From the NCBI GenBank assembly GCA_016792625.1, contig JAEUKK010000203.1, forward strand, positions 1 through 64,000: a stretch of DNA of 64,000 nucleotides. The letters run 5' to 3'. The DNA is from Deltaproteobacteria bacterium (GTDB taxonomy: Bacteria > Myxococcota_A > UBA796 > UBA2385). The first letter of the stretch is position 1. Each line of letters starts with the position of its first letter. The notes under the pieces were generated by a model. The model worked only from the letters and a program-made list of their open reading frames with translations. It searched no databases and was not told the origin of the DNA. A program made the translations under genes and the position numbers. Positions 24,104 through 33,258 of this stretch are shown one piece after another.

Positions 24104-25389
24104 CGGGTGCCCCAGGCGGCCAGCGCGTCAGCGCGCAGCAGCGGCATCCGGGCGAAGAGCTCCTCCTGCTCGGCGGCCACGCGGCTGGGGCTGCAGCGGT
24201 CGCGGGGGTCGTCGGGCTGGGCCTCCACCAGGGCCGCGGCCTGGGCCGCCACCCAGCCATCAAAGTCCTCGGCCTCGAGGGTGCGCACCAGCGCGTCGAC
24301 CTCGGCGGCGAGCCCCGCGGCGCAGGTGGGATCGACCCGGCAGCCGTGGGCGAGGATGCCGATGGGGGCCTCCCAGTCCATGCCCCAGTCGGCGGCCCAG
24401 CGAAAGCTGTTGTCGAGGTCCCAGGGGATAAGCTGCAGGCGGCCGTCACCGGGGTCAAAGTAGACGAAGTAGTTGTTTCGGTTGAGCGTGTAGCCGTCGA
24501 CCTGGCCGGCCACGCGCTCGGCGGCGAGGAAGCGCTGCACCGCCGGCCAGTCGACCAGGGGCGAGGTCGCCGCCATCCAGTCGGGCTGGCCAAAGTGGGC
24601 GGTCGCCGCCTCGGTCACCGCCCAGATGTCGGCCAGCGCGACGTCCTCGCCCTCTTCTTGCTCGTAGAGCGCGGCCGTCTCGGGGCGCAGGTCGAGCAGC
24701 ACCACCGCGCCATCGGCGTCGTAGACGTACTTGCCGTCGTAGAGGTTGCCCTCGGCTTCGTCGAAGCGGGCGGCGAGGAAGCGGTCGTCGACCACCTCGA
24801 TCATGGGCAAGACGCCGTACTCGACGTCATTGATCGCGAGGCGGCCCCAGGTCGAGCGGGGCGTGGCCACGCCCGCGCGGCGGAACAGCTCAAGGCCGGC
24901 CACGTCGCGCATCAAGGAGCAGTCGGCGGAGGAGTTGTTGATCGCCAGGGCCTTTTGGCCCATGATCAGGCGGTTGTCGACCAGATCATTGAAGTCAAAG
25001 CGGAGCTTGGGCTTGCGCCAAATGGGCAAGAAGGAGCCCTCGCGGCCCCGCAGCGAGACGTGCACGTCGGGGATCTGGCCCCCATCCCACCAGAGCAGGC
25101 CGGGGCGCTCCGCTTCGCTGGGCGCGTCAGCCCCCAAGGCGGCCCAGTCGGCGGGCGCGAGCTCGAGCCGCAGCCGGTGGGGGGCGGTGGCCGACCAAAG
25201 CTGGGCGGCCGGGTCGGCGCCGCCCGGGGCCACCTCGTCGACCGGCGCCGGCGCCACCGGGGGCAGGGTCGCCGCGGCCGCGGGCGAGGTGGGCGCGCCG
25301 CGCTGACAGGCGCCGCTGAGCAGCCCGGCCACACCAAGCGCAGCCAGCCATGGGCGTTGACGCGTGGTGAGGGGAGGGGCGGCGGGCAT
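24100..25389 (-). CDS. CotH-family kinase-like lipoprotein
   Basis: This 429-residue protein has a lipobox signal (LGVAGLLSGAC). The CotH fold is visible through VHVSLRGREGSFLPIWRKPKLRFDFN (beta hairpin with conserved K-x-x-x-K/R-F-D-F), KALAINNSSADCSLMRDVAGLELF, GVLPMIEVVDDRFL, and the metal/catalytic LIPWDLDNSFRW. Spore coat CotH phosphorylates protein Ser residues; bacterial homologues outside spore formers are mostly untested. It is predicted to act in the periplasm or on the cell surface. It is first in a two-gene operon with the lamin-tail lipoprotein. Confidence 0.83.
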   Translation of the reverse strand: MPAAPPLTTRQRPWLAALGVAGLLSGACQRGAPTSPAAAATLPPVAPAPVDEVAPGGADPAAQLWSATAPHRLRLELAPADWAALGADAPSEAERPGLLWWDGGQIPDVHVSLRGREGSFLPIWRKPKLRFDFNDLVDNRLIMGQKALAINNSSADCSLMRDVAGLELFRRAGVATPRSTWGRLAINDVEYGVLPMIEVVDDRFLAARFDEAEGNLYDGKYVYDADGAVVLLDLRPETAALYEQEEGEDVALADIWAVTEAATAHFGQPDWMAATSPLVDWPAVQRFLAAERVAGQVDGYTLNRNNYFVYFDPGDGRLQLIPWDLDNSFRWAADWGMDWEAPIGILAHGCRVDPTCAAGLAAEVDALVRTLEAEDFDGWVAAQAAALVEAQPDDPRDRCSPSRVAAEQEELFARMPLLRADALAAWGTR

Positions 25390-25576
25390 GCACGAGAGGT
25401 TAGCCTGCGCGCCCCGCGGCCGGCGCGGCCCCAGGGGGGCGCAGGGGCACCCGGGAGAAAAACCTAGGGGACTGTACGGGATCCTGGGCGCGGCGCGGGC
25501 CGGCTACGGTGGGTTTTGGCTCGGCGTGCTCCGCGCGGGGTCAAGCTCCCTCCCTCTCTCCCGCTGGGGAGCGTCG

Positions 25577-28147
25577 ATGACCACGCCGTCCGCGCCGCCG
25601 CCCACCGGGGTGCCCCTCGCCCGCTGGATCTGGCGCTCCTACGCGCGCACCGCGCTGATCCCGCTGCTGGTGGTCGAGCTGGGCATCGTCGTGGTCTACA
25701 TGGCCGCGGCCTGGTGGGCGCATCAGGCGCACGTCGCGGCGCTCGAGCGCCTGGCCCGCAGCGAGCTACGCGGGCTGACCGAGCGTGAGGCCGCCACGAT
25801 CAACGAGCAGCTGCGCGGGGTGGCCCAGCTCACCGGCGTCTTCGCCACGCTGAGCGCCCAAGATTGGCCGCTGCCCGCCGCGCCCGACCCGGCGGCCCTC
25901 AACGCCCTGCGCCTGCACGAGAGCGGCGCGCTGTACACGAACGGCGGGCCGGGCACGCCCGCGGTCTTCTACGCGGCGACCCGCGCCCGGGGCGAAGCCG
26001 ACCGCCTCGAAGCGGCCCGGCGCGCCCAGCTTGGCCCGCTGCTGTTCGCGGTCGCCGGCGCCAGCCCCTTGATTCGGCAGGTGTACATCAACACCGCAGA
26101 CTCGCTGAACGTGATCTACCCGGCCCTGCCCGTGATGGACAGCTTCCCGTCCAACATGGACATCCCCACTTACAATTTCTACTACGAGGCCGACGCCCAA
26201 CACAACCCCAGCCGCGGCGTGGTCTGGACCGACGCCTACCTCGACCCGGCGGGCGCGGGCTGGATCGTCAGCGCCATCGCACCTGTGTACGAAGCTGACG
26301 TGTTGCGCGCTGTTGTCGGCGTCGACCTCACGCTGGCCGCGGTCATCGAGCAGGTGCTCGACCTGCGCACGCCTTGGGGCGGCTATGGCGTGCTCGTGGA
26401 TGAGAATGGCGTCGCCATCGCGCTCCCGGCGGCGGCCGAGCCAGGCTGGGGGGTGACCGAGCTCAGCAAGCATGAGTACCTCGAGGCGGTCAAGGCCGAC
26501 ACCTTCAAGCCCGACGCCTTCTCCTTGTTCCGCAACCCGTCGCTGGCCGCGTTGGGCGGGGCGATGGCCCAGGCGCCGGCCGGCGAGGCCGCCGTCCAGC
26601 TCACCGAGGACAACCTCGCCGCCTGGGCCACGGTCAAGGGCACGGGCTGGCGCCTGCTGGTCATCGCGCCCCGGGCCACGGTGCTCGCGCCGGCCGACGA
26701 GGTGCGCCGCGAGACCCTGCGGGTCGGCGCCCTGATGGTCCTTGGGATGTTGGGCTTCTATGTGGTGTTCTTCTATACCCTATACAGGCGGGCCCAGACC
26801 CAAGCCGCCCAGCTCAGCGCACCGCTGCTGCGCTTTGGCGCGGTGATGCAGGCCATCGAGGGCGGCAGCTACGATCATGAGCCGCTGGTCAGCGGTCTCG
26901 ACGAGCTCGACGCCTCGGGCGCCCGGCTGGTGAGCATGGGGAGGACCATGGGCGCGCAGGTCGACGCGCTGCGGCGCGCGCAGGAGGAGTCGCGGCGGGC
27001 CCGCGAGGTGGCCGAGGCCGCCGATCGCGCAAAAGGCCGCTTCTTGGCCAATATGAGCCACGAAGTGCGGACGCCGATGAACGGCGTGCTGGGCATGCTC
27101 GACCTGCTGCTGCGCGGGCCGCTGGGTGAGGTGCAGCGGGCCCAGCTCAGCGTGGTCCGCGACAGCGCGCAGCAGCTGCTGGCCATGCTCGACGATGTGC
27201 TTGACCTCTCGGCGATTGACGCGGGGAAGCTGCGCCTGCGGCCCCGCGCCGTGCAGAGCGCCGAGCTGCTCGCCGAGGTGGGCTCGTTGACCGAGCCCCT
27301 CGCCGCGGCCCGCGGGCTCAGGCTGCGGGTCGAGGTCGATTCAGGGCTGCCGCCCCTGCTGCACCTTGACCGTGAGCGCTTCGTGCAGATCGCCCTGAAC
27401 CTCGCCAGCAACGCGGTCAAGTTCACCAACGTGGGCGAGGTTCACATCCGCCTGCAGGGCGGCCACCTGCAGGGCGAGGCGCTCGAGCTGTGGCTGACCG
27501 TGCGGGACACCGGCGTGGGCATCCCGCCCGCCGAGCGTGACCGGGTCTTCGAGGCCTTTGTGCAGGCAGATGAGGGCTCGACCCGGGCCTTTGGCGGCGC
27601 GGGTCTCGGCCTGACCATCTCACGCCACCTCTGCCGCCAGCTCGGCGGCGATCTGACGGTCGAGAGCGCGCCCGGCGAGGGCAGCACCTTCACCGCCCGC
27701 CTGTGGGCGCGGGTGGTCAGCGCGCACAGCCTGGCCGAGCCCGAGCCCCGCTCAGGGCCGACCGGCGGCTTGCGGGTGCTCGCCGCCGACGACGTGCCGA
27801 TCAACCGCATGATCATCGAGGCCTTCCTCACCCGGGACGGGCACAGCGCCACCGTGGTCGGCGATGGGCAAGAGGCGCTCGCGCGCTTCCACACCGGCAG
27901 CTATGACGTGGTGATGGTCGATCTGGGCATGCCGGGCATGGACGGCCTCTCGCTCATCCGGGCCCTGCGCGCGGCGCCGGGCGGTCGGCGCACCCCGGTG
28001 CTGGTGGTGACCGCCAACACGACGGCGATGGATCGGGCCGCGAGCGAGGCCGCCGGCGCCGACGGCTTTTTGGCCAAGCCCATCTCGGCCGAGACCCTGC
28101 GGCGCGCGCTGCGCGAGGTGGTCGGGGGCTCTGCCGCGGCGCGCTGA
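25577..28147 (+). CDS. Membrane hybrid sensor histidine kinase with receiver domain
   Basis: This 856-residue protein has TM1 near 24-46, a large periplasmic sensor (about 50-370) resembling a double Cache domain (YYEADAQHNPSRGVVWTDAY, VVGVDLTLAAVIEQVLDL), and TM2 near 385-403. The HisKA domain carries phospho-His495 in ANMSHEVRTPMN. The ATPase has the N-box NLASNAVKFTN, DTGVGIPP and GAGLGLTIS. The C-terminal receiver has acceptor D782 in VMVDLGMPGMDG and Lys in FLAKPIS. All catalytic residues are present. No response regulator adjoins, so the partner is elsewhere. The start ATG follows GGGAGCGTCG; upstream sequence is GC-rich and non-coding in appearance. Confidence 0.92.
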   Translation: MTTPSAPPPTGVPLARWIWRSYARTALIPLLVVELGIVVVYMAAAWWAHQAHVAALERLARSELRGLTEREAATINEQLRGVAQLTGVFATLSAQDWPLPAAPDPAALNALRLHESGALYTNGGPGTPAVFYAATRARGEADRLEAARRAQLGPLLFAVAGASPLIRQVYINTADSLNVIYPALPVMDSFPSNMDIPTYNFYYEADAQHNPSRGVVWTDAYLDPAGAGWIVSAIAPVYEADVLRAVVGVDLTLAAVIEQVLDLRTPWGGYGVLVDENGVAIALPAAAEPGWGVTELSKHEYLEAVKADTFKPDAFSLFRNPSLAALGGAMAQAPAGEAAVQLTEDNLAAWATVKGTGWRLLVIAPRATVLAPADEVRRETLRVGALMVLGMLGFYVVFFYTLYRRAQTQAAQLSAPLLRFGAVMQAIEGGSYDHEPLVSGLDELDASGARLVSMGRTMGAQVDALRRAQEESRRAREVAEAADRAKGRFLANMSHEVRTPMNGVLGMLDLLLRGPLGEVQRAQLSVVRDSAQQLLAMLDDVLDLSAIDAGKLRLRPRAVQSAELLAEVGSLTEPLAAARGLRLRVEVDSGLPPLLHLDRERFVQIALNLASNAVKFTNVGEVHIRLQGGHLQGEALELWLTVRDTGVGIPPAERDRVFEAFVQADEGSTRAFGGAGLGLTISRHLCRQLGGDLTVESAPGEGSTFTARLWARVVSAHSLAEPEPRSGPTGGLRVLAADDVPINRMIIEAFLTRDGHSATVVGDGQEALARFHTGSYDVVMVDLGMPGMDGLSLIRALRAAPGGRRTPVLVVTANTTAMDRAASEAAGADGFLAKPISAETLRRALREVVGGSAAAR

Positions 28148-28192
28148 GCCCGCGGGCCGGCCGCGCGCTATGGGCCCAGCTCCGGAGCGCCC

Positions 28193-28600
28193 ATGAACAG
28201 CCCCTCCTCACCGCCACCTGCGGTCGCGCCCCTCCCTGGCTGGTGGCTCGGCGCCGCGCTGGGCTTCGTCGCCGTCGCGGCGGGGGCCTTCGGCGCCCAC
28301 GCGCTCAAAGCCCGCCTCGATCCAGAGCAGCTCGCCTGGTGGGACACGGGCGCCCGCTACCTCGCGCTGCACGCCCCCGCGGCCCTCGCCGCCAGCTGGA
28401 TCGAGGCCCAGGGGCGACCGGGCGCGCGGGCCGCGCGGCTGCTCTTTGGCGTCGGCTGCGTCATCTTCGCCGGTACGCTGTGGGCGATGGCCCTTGGCGG
28501 GCCCCGCTGGCTCGGGGCGGTCACCCCGCTTGGCGGCCTCTGCTTGCTCGCCGGCTGGCTGCGCTTGGGCTGGGTCGGCTCCCGGGGCGTCCAGGCCTGA
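28193..28600 (+). CDS. DUF423 family membrane protein
   Basis: This 135-residue protein has four membrane helices and the family pattern: ALGFVAVAAGAFGAHALKARL at the start, WWDTGARYLALHAPAAL (conserved Y-x-x-x-HA), then FGVGCVIFAGTLWAMALGG and AVTPLGGLCLLAGWL near the end. DUF423 proteins (YgdD type) are widespread small inner-membrane proteins with no established function. The start context is GGAGCGCCCATG. It lies 45 bases behind the hybrid kinase and could be co-transcribed with it, and converges on the HTTM gene. Confidence 0.87.
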   Translation: MNSPSSPPPAVAPLPGWWLGAALGFVAVAAGAFGAHALKARLDPEQLAWWDTGARYLALHAPAALAASWIEAQGRPGARAARLLFGVGCVIFAGTLWAMALGGPRWLGAVTPLGGLCLLAGWLRLGWVGSRGVQA

Positions 28601-28657
28601 AGGGCGGCGCAGGCGACGGCTGGGCCCTCATCGCCGATCCAGACCCGTACGGGCCGC

Positions 28658-29638
28658 TCAGGCGGGGATCGGGCCCCTCGACGGGCGGAGTCGGCGGAGC
28701 AGCGCCGCCCACTCCTCGGGGTGGAGCAGGCAGGCGTAGCAGGCCATGCTCGCGGTGGAGAAGGGGCCCACCTCCATCAAGCTCATGATGCCGATGTGCA
28801 GGCCGAGGCCGAAGAGCACAAAGGCGTCGCGCAGGCGCAGGCGGTTGGCCAGGGCGCGCAGGCGGCCGGGCCGGGCGCGGGTGCGGCGCCACCACAGCAC
28901 GAGGATCAGCGCGGGCGCGCCGACCTCAAACAGCCAGGTGGCCAGCGTGGCGAGCTGGGTCAGGGGGAAGATGTGGCCCGCCCACCGCATGTCGAAGCGC
29001 TGCCACGTGGGCTGCTGGAGGATGTAGTAGAGCGCCGAGAGGTCACCGCCGGGGATCCAGCTCGCGCCCACCTTCTGCAGGCCCGACGAGCAGTACATGG
29101 TGAGCAGCTGGCCGATGACCAGGTAGCGGGGCCAGGCAGAGACCCTGACGGGGGTGGTCGGTGGAGAGGCCCACCGGGCCCGGAGCCAGGCGTCGACTGA
29201 GGCGCCGGCCCCGCTGTCGGCCAGGGTAAGCAGCCAGAGCAGGTTGGGGATGAGCGCGTCGTAGCTGCCGCCGGTGTGACCGTTGAGGTTCGTGATCGCG
29301 AGGAAGACCTGCAGCGCGGCAAAAGCAGAGAGGCGGCTCGCGAAGCCCACCACAAGGTTGAGGCCGAGCAGCAGGCCAAGGCCGAGCAGGCCGCCGATCA
29401 CCGCTGGTGTCGGCCCGCCGAGCGCCGACACCAGCCAGCCGCCGCCGAGCGGGCGGTAGCCCCCATGGTCGACGTCGACCCAGATCAACGACCAGGTGCC
29501 CGTGATCAGCGGGCTGCCGAAGGCGTGCCAGAGGCAGAGACCGACCCCGACGCGGAAGGCGGCGAGGCTGTGGGGCGCCTCGCGGGCGCTGAGCAGGCCC
29601 ACCCAGCGGGCCCAGGCGCCCGGCGCTTGGGCGCTCAC
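28658..29638 (-). CDS. HTTM-domain membrane protein (vitamin K gamma-carboxylase-like)
   Basis: This 326-residue protein has multiple membrane helices and the HTTM layout: an N-terminal SLAAFRVGVGLCLWHAF, NLNGHTGGSYDALIPNLLWLLTLADSG after the third helix, YLVIGQLLTMYCSSGLQKVGASW and WLFEVGAPALILVLWW. In VKGC-related bacterial proteins this region forms the membrane core; carboxylase activity is not established for most of them. It starts with a 4-base overlap with the upstream gene (29635), which encodes its likely partner. The pair forms a minus-strand operon of its own. Confidence 0.75.
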   Translation of the reverse strand: MSAQAPGAWARWVGLLSAREAPHSLAAFRVGVGLCLWHAFGSPLITGTWSLIWVDVDHGGYRPLGGGWLVSALGGPTPAVIGGLLGLGLLLGLNLVVGFASRLSAFAALQVFLAITNLNGHTGGSYDALIPNLLWLLTLADSGAGASVDAWLRARWASPPTTPVRVSAWPRYLVIGQLLTMYCSSGLQKVGASWIPGGDLSALYYILQQPTWQRFDMRWAGHIFPLTQLATLATWLFEVGAPALILVLWWRRTRARPGRLRALANRLRLRDAFVLFGLGLHIGIMSLMEVGPFSTASMACYACLLHPEEWAALLRRLRPSRGPIPA

Positions 29639-30405
29639 GGGGCCTCCACGGGGGCATCGGCGGGCTCAGCCGCGGTGGCCGGTGGGGTGACCGCGCCCGT
29701 CTCGTCAGGGTGGGTCGGGACCACGTGGGTCATGATGAAGCTGCCCGTGGGCTCGACCCCGGCGGCCGCTTGGGCCGGGGGCAGGGTCTTGTACTTGAAC
29801 CAGCGCAGGCGCACCGCGCTGGCCTCGGGGTAGTCGACCGCGGCAGCCTTGGCGATCCAGGCGGCGAACTGGCGGTAGCTGCGCTCGTAGCTGGCCCAGG
29901 AGTAGCGGAAGAGGGCCGAGCGGAAGCGGTCCTGCTCGAGCAGGCCTTGCTTCCAGTCGGGGCCGGGGTTCTGTTCTTCGTAGACGTTGACCCAGTGGCC
30001 GTTCTCGTAGATGTCGATGTGCAGGCGGGCCGGGTAGCGGTGCGGCGCGACGAACATACGCCAGGTCTGCAGCGTGCCAAAGTGCCGGTAGTAGGGGCCA
30101 AAAGGTTTGAGGACCACCGCGCGGGCCGCCATAAAGCGGGTGGCGAAGGCCCAGAGCTCGTCTTCAAAGGTCTGGGCGTCCACGTCGAGCCCCACCGCGG
30201 CCAGGCGCCCGCGCCAAGCGGCGAACTCGTCCTGCACGGTGGGGTCGCGCCACGCCCCGCGCTTCATGCCGCCTGAGGGGGCGGGCAGGGCGCCGAGGAT
30301 GACGGCCAGCACGTGCAGGCTGATCAGCAGGGCACGGAGGTGGGGCCACGCGCGGGCGAAGGCGCGCGGCGGCGCGGCGGCGCGCGGGGGATGGGCGTCG
30401 GGCAC
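29635..30405 (-). CDS. Membrane-anchored partner of the HTTM protein, function unknown
   Basis: This 256-residue protein has one N-terminal helix (LRALLISLHVLAVILGALPAP) after a basic cytoplasmic head, so it is probably anchored with the rest in the periplasm. The body is rich in aromatic residues: FGPYYRHFGTLQTWRMFVAPHRYPARLHIDIYENG in two halves, and FRSALFRYSWASYERSYRQFAAW. The tail is Pro/Ala-rich. Proteins of this type commonly sit next to HTTM genes, and the 4-base overlap supports a complex. No catalytic motif was recognised. Confidence 0.7.
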   Translation of the reverse strand: MPDAHPPRAAAPPRAFARAWPHLRALLISLHVLAVILGALPAPSGGMKRGAWRDPTVQDEFAAWRGRLAAVGLDVDAQTFEDELWAFATRFMAARAVVLKPFGPYYRHFGTLQTWRMFVAPHRYPARLHIDIYENGHWVNVYEEQNPGPDWKQGLLEQDRFRSALFRYSWASYERSYRQFAAWIAKAAAVDYPEASAVRLRWFKYKTLPPAQAAAGVEPTGSFIMTHVVPTHPDETGAVTPPATAAEPADAPVEAP

Positions 30406-30539
30406 AGGCGCTCCGCGCGGAGGAGGCCGCGCAGCGCGCGGTCGGTCAGTCTAGCACAGGGCCGCCGGACCGGGCCCCGATCGAGCACAGGGAGCCGCGG
30501 GCTGGCGGCGCGGAATAGGAGCCCCCGCGGAGGGCGGCG

Positions 30540-32111
30540 ATGGCGACGCGCGGGGACACGGCAAGCGAAGGCGCGCGCGGGGTCGCCTTGGGGCGCTGCC
30601 TGGGCTGGGCGCCCGGCGGCTGGCTCTACGCCGCCCGCGGCGGCGACGGCGCGGTGCAGCTCATCGACGAGGCCGCGGCGGCGCCGCCCGGCTTCGGCCC
30701 GGTCGAGGTGGTGGGCCCGTGGAGCCTGCGGCGCGGCCCCCGACCCCGCGGCGGTCGCCTCGACGCGGCGCTGGCCGCGGGCCCCCTCCCGCTCGGCGCC
30801 GCGCTGGCCCTGGCCCGGGCGGCGCTGCGGCTGCCGGCGCCCCCGGCCTGGGCCCCCTGCTTCTTTTTCGGCGAAGATGGCCTGGTGCGCGCCACTTTCG
30901 CCGAACCTGAGATCGCAGCCGATGCGCCCGCCGACGCCCCCGACCGGGCGCAGGCCGCGGCGGTGGCCCTCTGCGCGGGGCTCGCCGGGGTGGCCCCCGA
31001 CGCGGCCGAGGCCTGGCCCGCCGCGGCGCCTGCGCCCGAGGAATGGCGGCTCGAGGCCGCTGGTCGGCTCTGGGCCGCCCTGCCCGAGCCCGAGCTCTAC
31101 CAGCTGGTCGCGGCCGCGCTGGCGATCGATCCAGCGGCCCGCCCCTCGATCATCGCCCTCGACGAAGCGCTCGCGGCGGCCGCCGCGGCCTGGCCCTGTC
31201 CGGCGGCGCTGGCCGCGCTCCCCCTCCCGGCGGCGGCCGCCCGGGGCCCGATGGAGGGCCGCGCCCTCGCCGACGAGGATCTGCGGGGCCCGCCCGATCT
31301 GGGCGACGGTGAGCTCGAGGGCCCCACCGCCCGGGCCCCGGCGGCCTTCCTTGACGAGCTCGGCCCCGAGCCGAGCACCCACTTCGTGCGGATGGCGGGC
31401 CCGGCGGCCGCTCCGCCCGAGGCCACCGGGCCGACCGCGCCGCGCACCACCCCCGCTCGGGCGCCGCGGGTCGAGCCCCGACCGCCCCGCGGCGGCACCG
31501 GCGTGGTCGCGGGCGCGGCGATCGTCGGCCTGCTCGCGGTCCTCGGCGCTGCGGCGCTGGCTTGGCGCTTCGCCGGGCCCGCCCTGACCGCGCCCCCGGC
31601 CGCCGCACCTCCGGTCGCGCCGACCGCCGCCGCGCCGCCGTCCGCCCTCGCCGAGGACGAGCCTCCTCCCCCCGACCTGCCTCCTCCCCCCGACGCGCCG
31701 CTGCCGCCTGAGCCGGTCAGCCCGGCGCCCGCTCCCGCTGCGGCCGAGCCTGCTCGAGACGACGGGCCCCGTCTGGCGCCCCGCCGCGCCACAGAGGCCG
31801 AGCCCGCCCCTCGTCCGGCTGAGGCGCCCGCCCCTGCTCCCCAGCCCGCACCCGAGCCGCCCCCGGCGGATCGGCGCGCAGGCCGCGGCCAGACCGGTCG
31901 GGTGGTGGTCACCGGCGACGCGACCACCGTGCGCCTGATGTCGGGCTCGTCGGCCTTGCCGCCCGGGGGCAGCGTGCCGGCGGGCAGCTACGAGGTCAAG
32001 GCCAGCTTCGCCGGCGGGCCGCTCGAGGCCGCGGGCACGGTCACGGTGGTGGCCGGCGAGACGGTCACGCTCTCCTGCCGGGCGGGGCTCAAGCGCTGCA
32101 CCGCGCGCTGA
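30540..32111 (+). CDS. Degenerate kinase-like membrane protein with PEGA-like tail
   Basis: This 523-residue protein has an N-terminal region of about 230 residues that is Ala-rich but ends with YQLVAAALAIDPAARPSIIALD. This matches the last helix of Ser/Thr kinase domains (AxxPxxRP). No Gly loop, catalytic Lys, HRD or DFG can be seen, so it would be inactive. After a linker there is one membrane helix (about 322-345), a Pro/Ala-rich stretch to about 450, and a C-terminal beta module (GRVVVTGDATTVRLMSG, GSYEVKASFAG, TVTVVAGETVTLSC) like a PEGA domain. GGAGGGCGGCG sets the ATG. The kinase relation is inferred. Confidence 0.6.
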   Translation: MATRGDTASEGARGVALGRCLGWAPGGWLYAARGGDGAVQLIDEAAAAPPGFGPVEVVGPWSLRRGPRPRGGRLDAALAAGPLPLGAALALARAALRLPAPPAWAPCFFFGEDGLVRATFAEPEIAADAPADAPDRAQAAAVALCAGLAGVAPDAAEAWPAAAPAPEEWRLEAAGRLWAALPEPELYQLVAAALAIDPAARPSIIALDEALAAAAAAWPCPAALAALPLPAAAARGPMEGRALADEDLRGPPDLGDGELEGPTARAPAAFLDELGPEPSTHFVRMAGPAAAPPEATGPTAPRTTPARAPRVEPRPPRGGTGVVAGAAIVGLLAVLGAAALAWRFAGPALTAPPAAAPPVAPTAAAPPSALAEDEPPPPDLPPPPDAPLPPEPVSPAPAPAAAEPARDDGPRLAPRRATEAEPAPRPAEAPAPAPQPAPEPPPADRRAGRGQTGRVVVTGDATTVRLMSGSSALPPGGSVPAGSYEVKASFAGGPLEAAGTVTVVAGETVTLSCRAGLKRCTAR

Positions 32112-32133
32112 ACGACCCGCAGGCCGTCGTTTT
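32111..32133 (+). terminator. Possible intrinsic terminator
   Basis: AACGAC and GTCGTT can pair around a 9-base loop, followed by TTTT. The stem is short, but it lies directly after the stop of the gene at 30540, between convergent genes. Confidence 0.3.
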
Positions 32134-32163
32134 GGGCCCGCAGCCCGGGCCGCGGCCGTGGGC

Positions 32164-33189
32164 TCAACGGGTGGCTGGGGCCGCGGCGTCGTCGACCACG
32201 GCGGTGAACATCTCGCTCAGCCGCCCATGCCCAGCAGGGGTGGGGTGGATGCAGGTCAGATCGAAGTAGACCGCGGCCTCGGGGCCCCGGTAGCAGGGGA
32301 TCTCGGGGTCGGTCGACGCAAAACCGTGGCCGCAGAACTCTTCCTGCATGAACACGACGTCGGTGCTGGTCTCGACCGCGATCTCGGCCCAGGCGGCGTT
32401 GAGGTAGCCGGTGGCGAAGGCCACCTCGTCGGCCTGCCCGCCAAAACCGAGCTGGTCGGCCATGGGGCAGGCGCTGAGGTCGCCCGTGGTGTCGGTGAAC
32501 TCGTAGACATTGGCCGAGATCACCGCGACGCCGTTGGGGAACATCAGGTCGGCGTTGTCGCGAAACCACCACATGGCCTCGCGCTGGTAGCGCACCGCCC
32601 GGTCGAGCACGGCCAACGAAGACTCGACCCCGCCGCCCTCAAGCAGGGTGCTGGCCGCGGCGAAGATGTCGTTGCCGCCCATGGTGCCGACCACCAGGGT
32701 GCGCTTGTCGCTTGGCGCCGGAAAACAGGTGGGGATCTGCTCGTCAGCGTAGTCGTCGGTGCGGGCCCCAAAGCGGCTGCAGTCGGCGATCTCGAGGTCT
32801 TCGCCGAAGCGGGCCTGCATGGCCTCGGCGAAGACCGTGCGCCAGATCTCCTCCGAGGGGGTCGGCGGGGTGCCGGCGGTGATCGAGTCGCCGAGGAAGA
32901 CCAAGCGCTCGATGCCCTCGATGTTTTGGTGGTCTGAGCCCAGACAGTGGCGGCCCGCCACCACCCCAAAGTTGTCGTATACCGGGAAGCCCGCCGCGAC
33001 GGGATCGATGTCAGACCAGCAATTCTCGTAGAGCGTGGCTTCGGGATCCCACGTGTCGACGGCGCCGGTGTCGGCGCTCACCCCGCCGCTGTCGTCGGCG
33101 GGCGCCTCGGCCGTGGACCCGCCCTCTTTGCTGTGGCAGGCGGCGAGGGCCAAGCTGAGCGCGAGGGCAGGGGAGGGGGTCGTGCGCAT
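32164..33189 (-). CDS. GDSL/SGNH-family hydrolase lipoprotein
   Basis: This 341-residue protein has a lipobox signal (LALSLALAAC). SGNH blocks: RLVFLGDSITAGTPP (nucleophile Ser), VVGTMGGNDIFAAA (block III Gly-Asn-Asp) and LTCIHPTPAGHGRL, which corresponds to block V, although the usual Asp-x-x-His reads Cys-Ile-His. If so, the Asp of the triad is displaced or absent and activity should be tested. The Ser/Gly/Asp-rich linker after the lipobox and six or more Cys suggest an extracytoplasmic esterase or acyl hydrolase anchored in the envelope. It converges on the gene at 30540. Confidence 0.78.
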   Translation of the reverse strand: MRTTPSPALALSLALAACHSKEGGSTAEAPADDSGGVSADTGAVDTWDPEATLYENCWSDIDPVAAGFPVYDNFGVVAGRHCLGSDHQNIEGIERLVFLGDSITAGTPPTPSEEIWRTVFAEAMQARFGEDLEIADCSRFGARTDDYADEQIPTCFPAPSDKRTLVVGTMGGNDIFAAASTLLEGGGVESSLAVLDRAVRYQREAMWWFRDNADLMFPNGVAVISANVYEFTDTTGDLSACPMADQLGFGGQADEVAFATGYLNAAWAEIAVETSTDVVFMQEEFCGHGFASTDPEIPCYRGPEAAVYFDLTCIHPTPAGHGRLSEMFTAVVDDAAAPATR

Positions 33190-33258
33190 GGCGGTGCCTC
33201 CAGGCGGGCGGATGCTCGCACACCGCAGGCGGTCCCGCCAGCCCGCGGGCCTGCGGGC

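Noticed and set aside
28644..28653. CCCGTACGGG palindrome between convergent genes
   Set aside because: Too short to form a terminator hairpin and expected by chance at this GC content.
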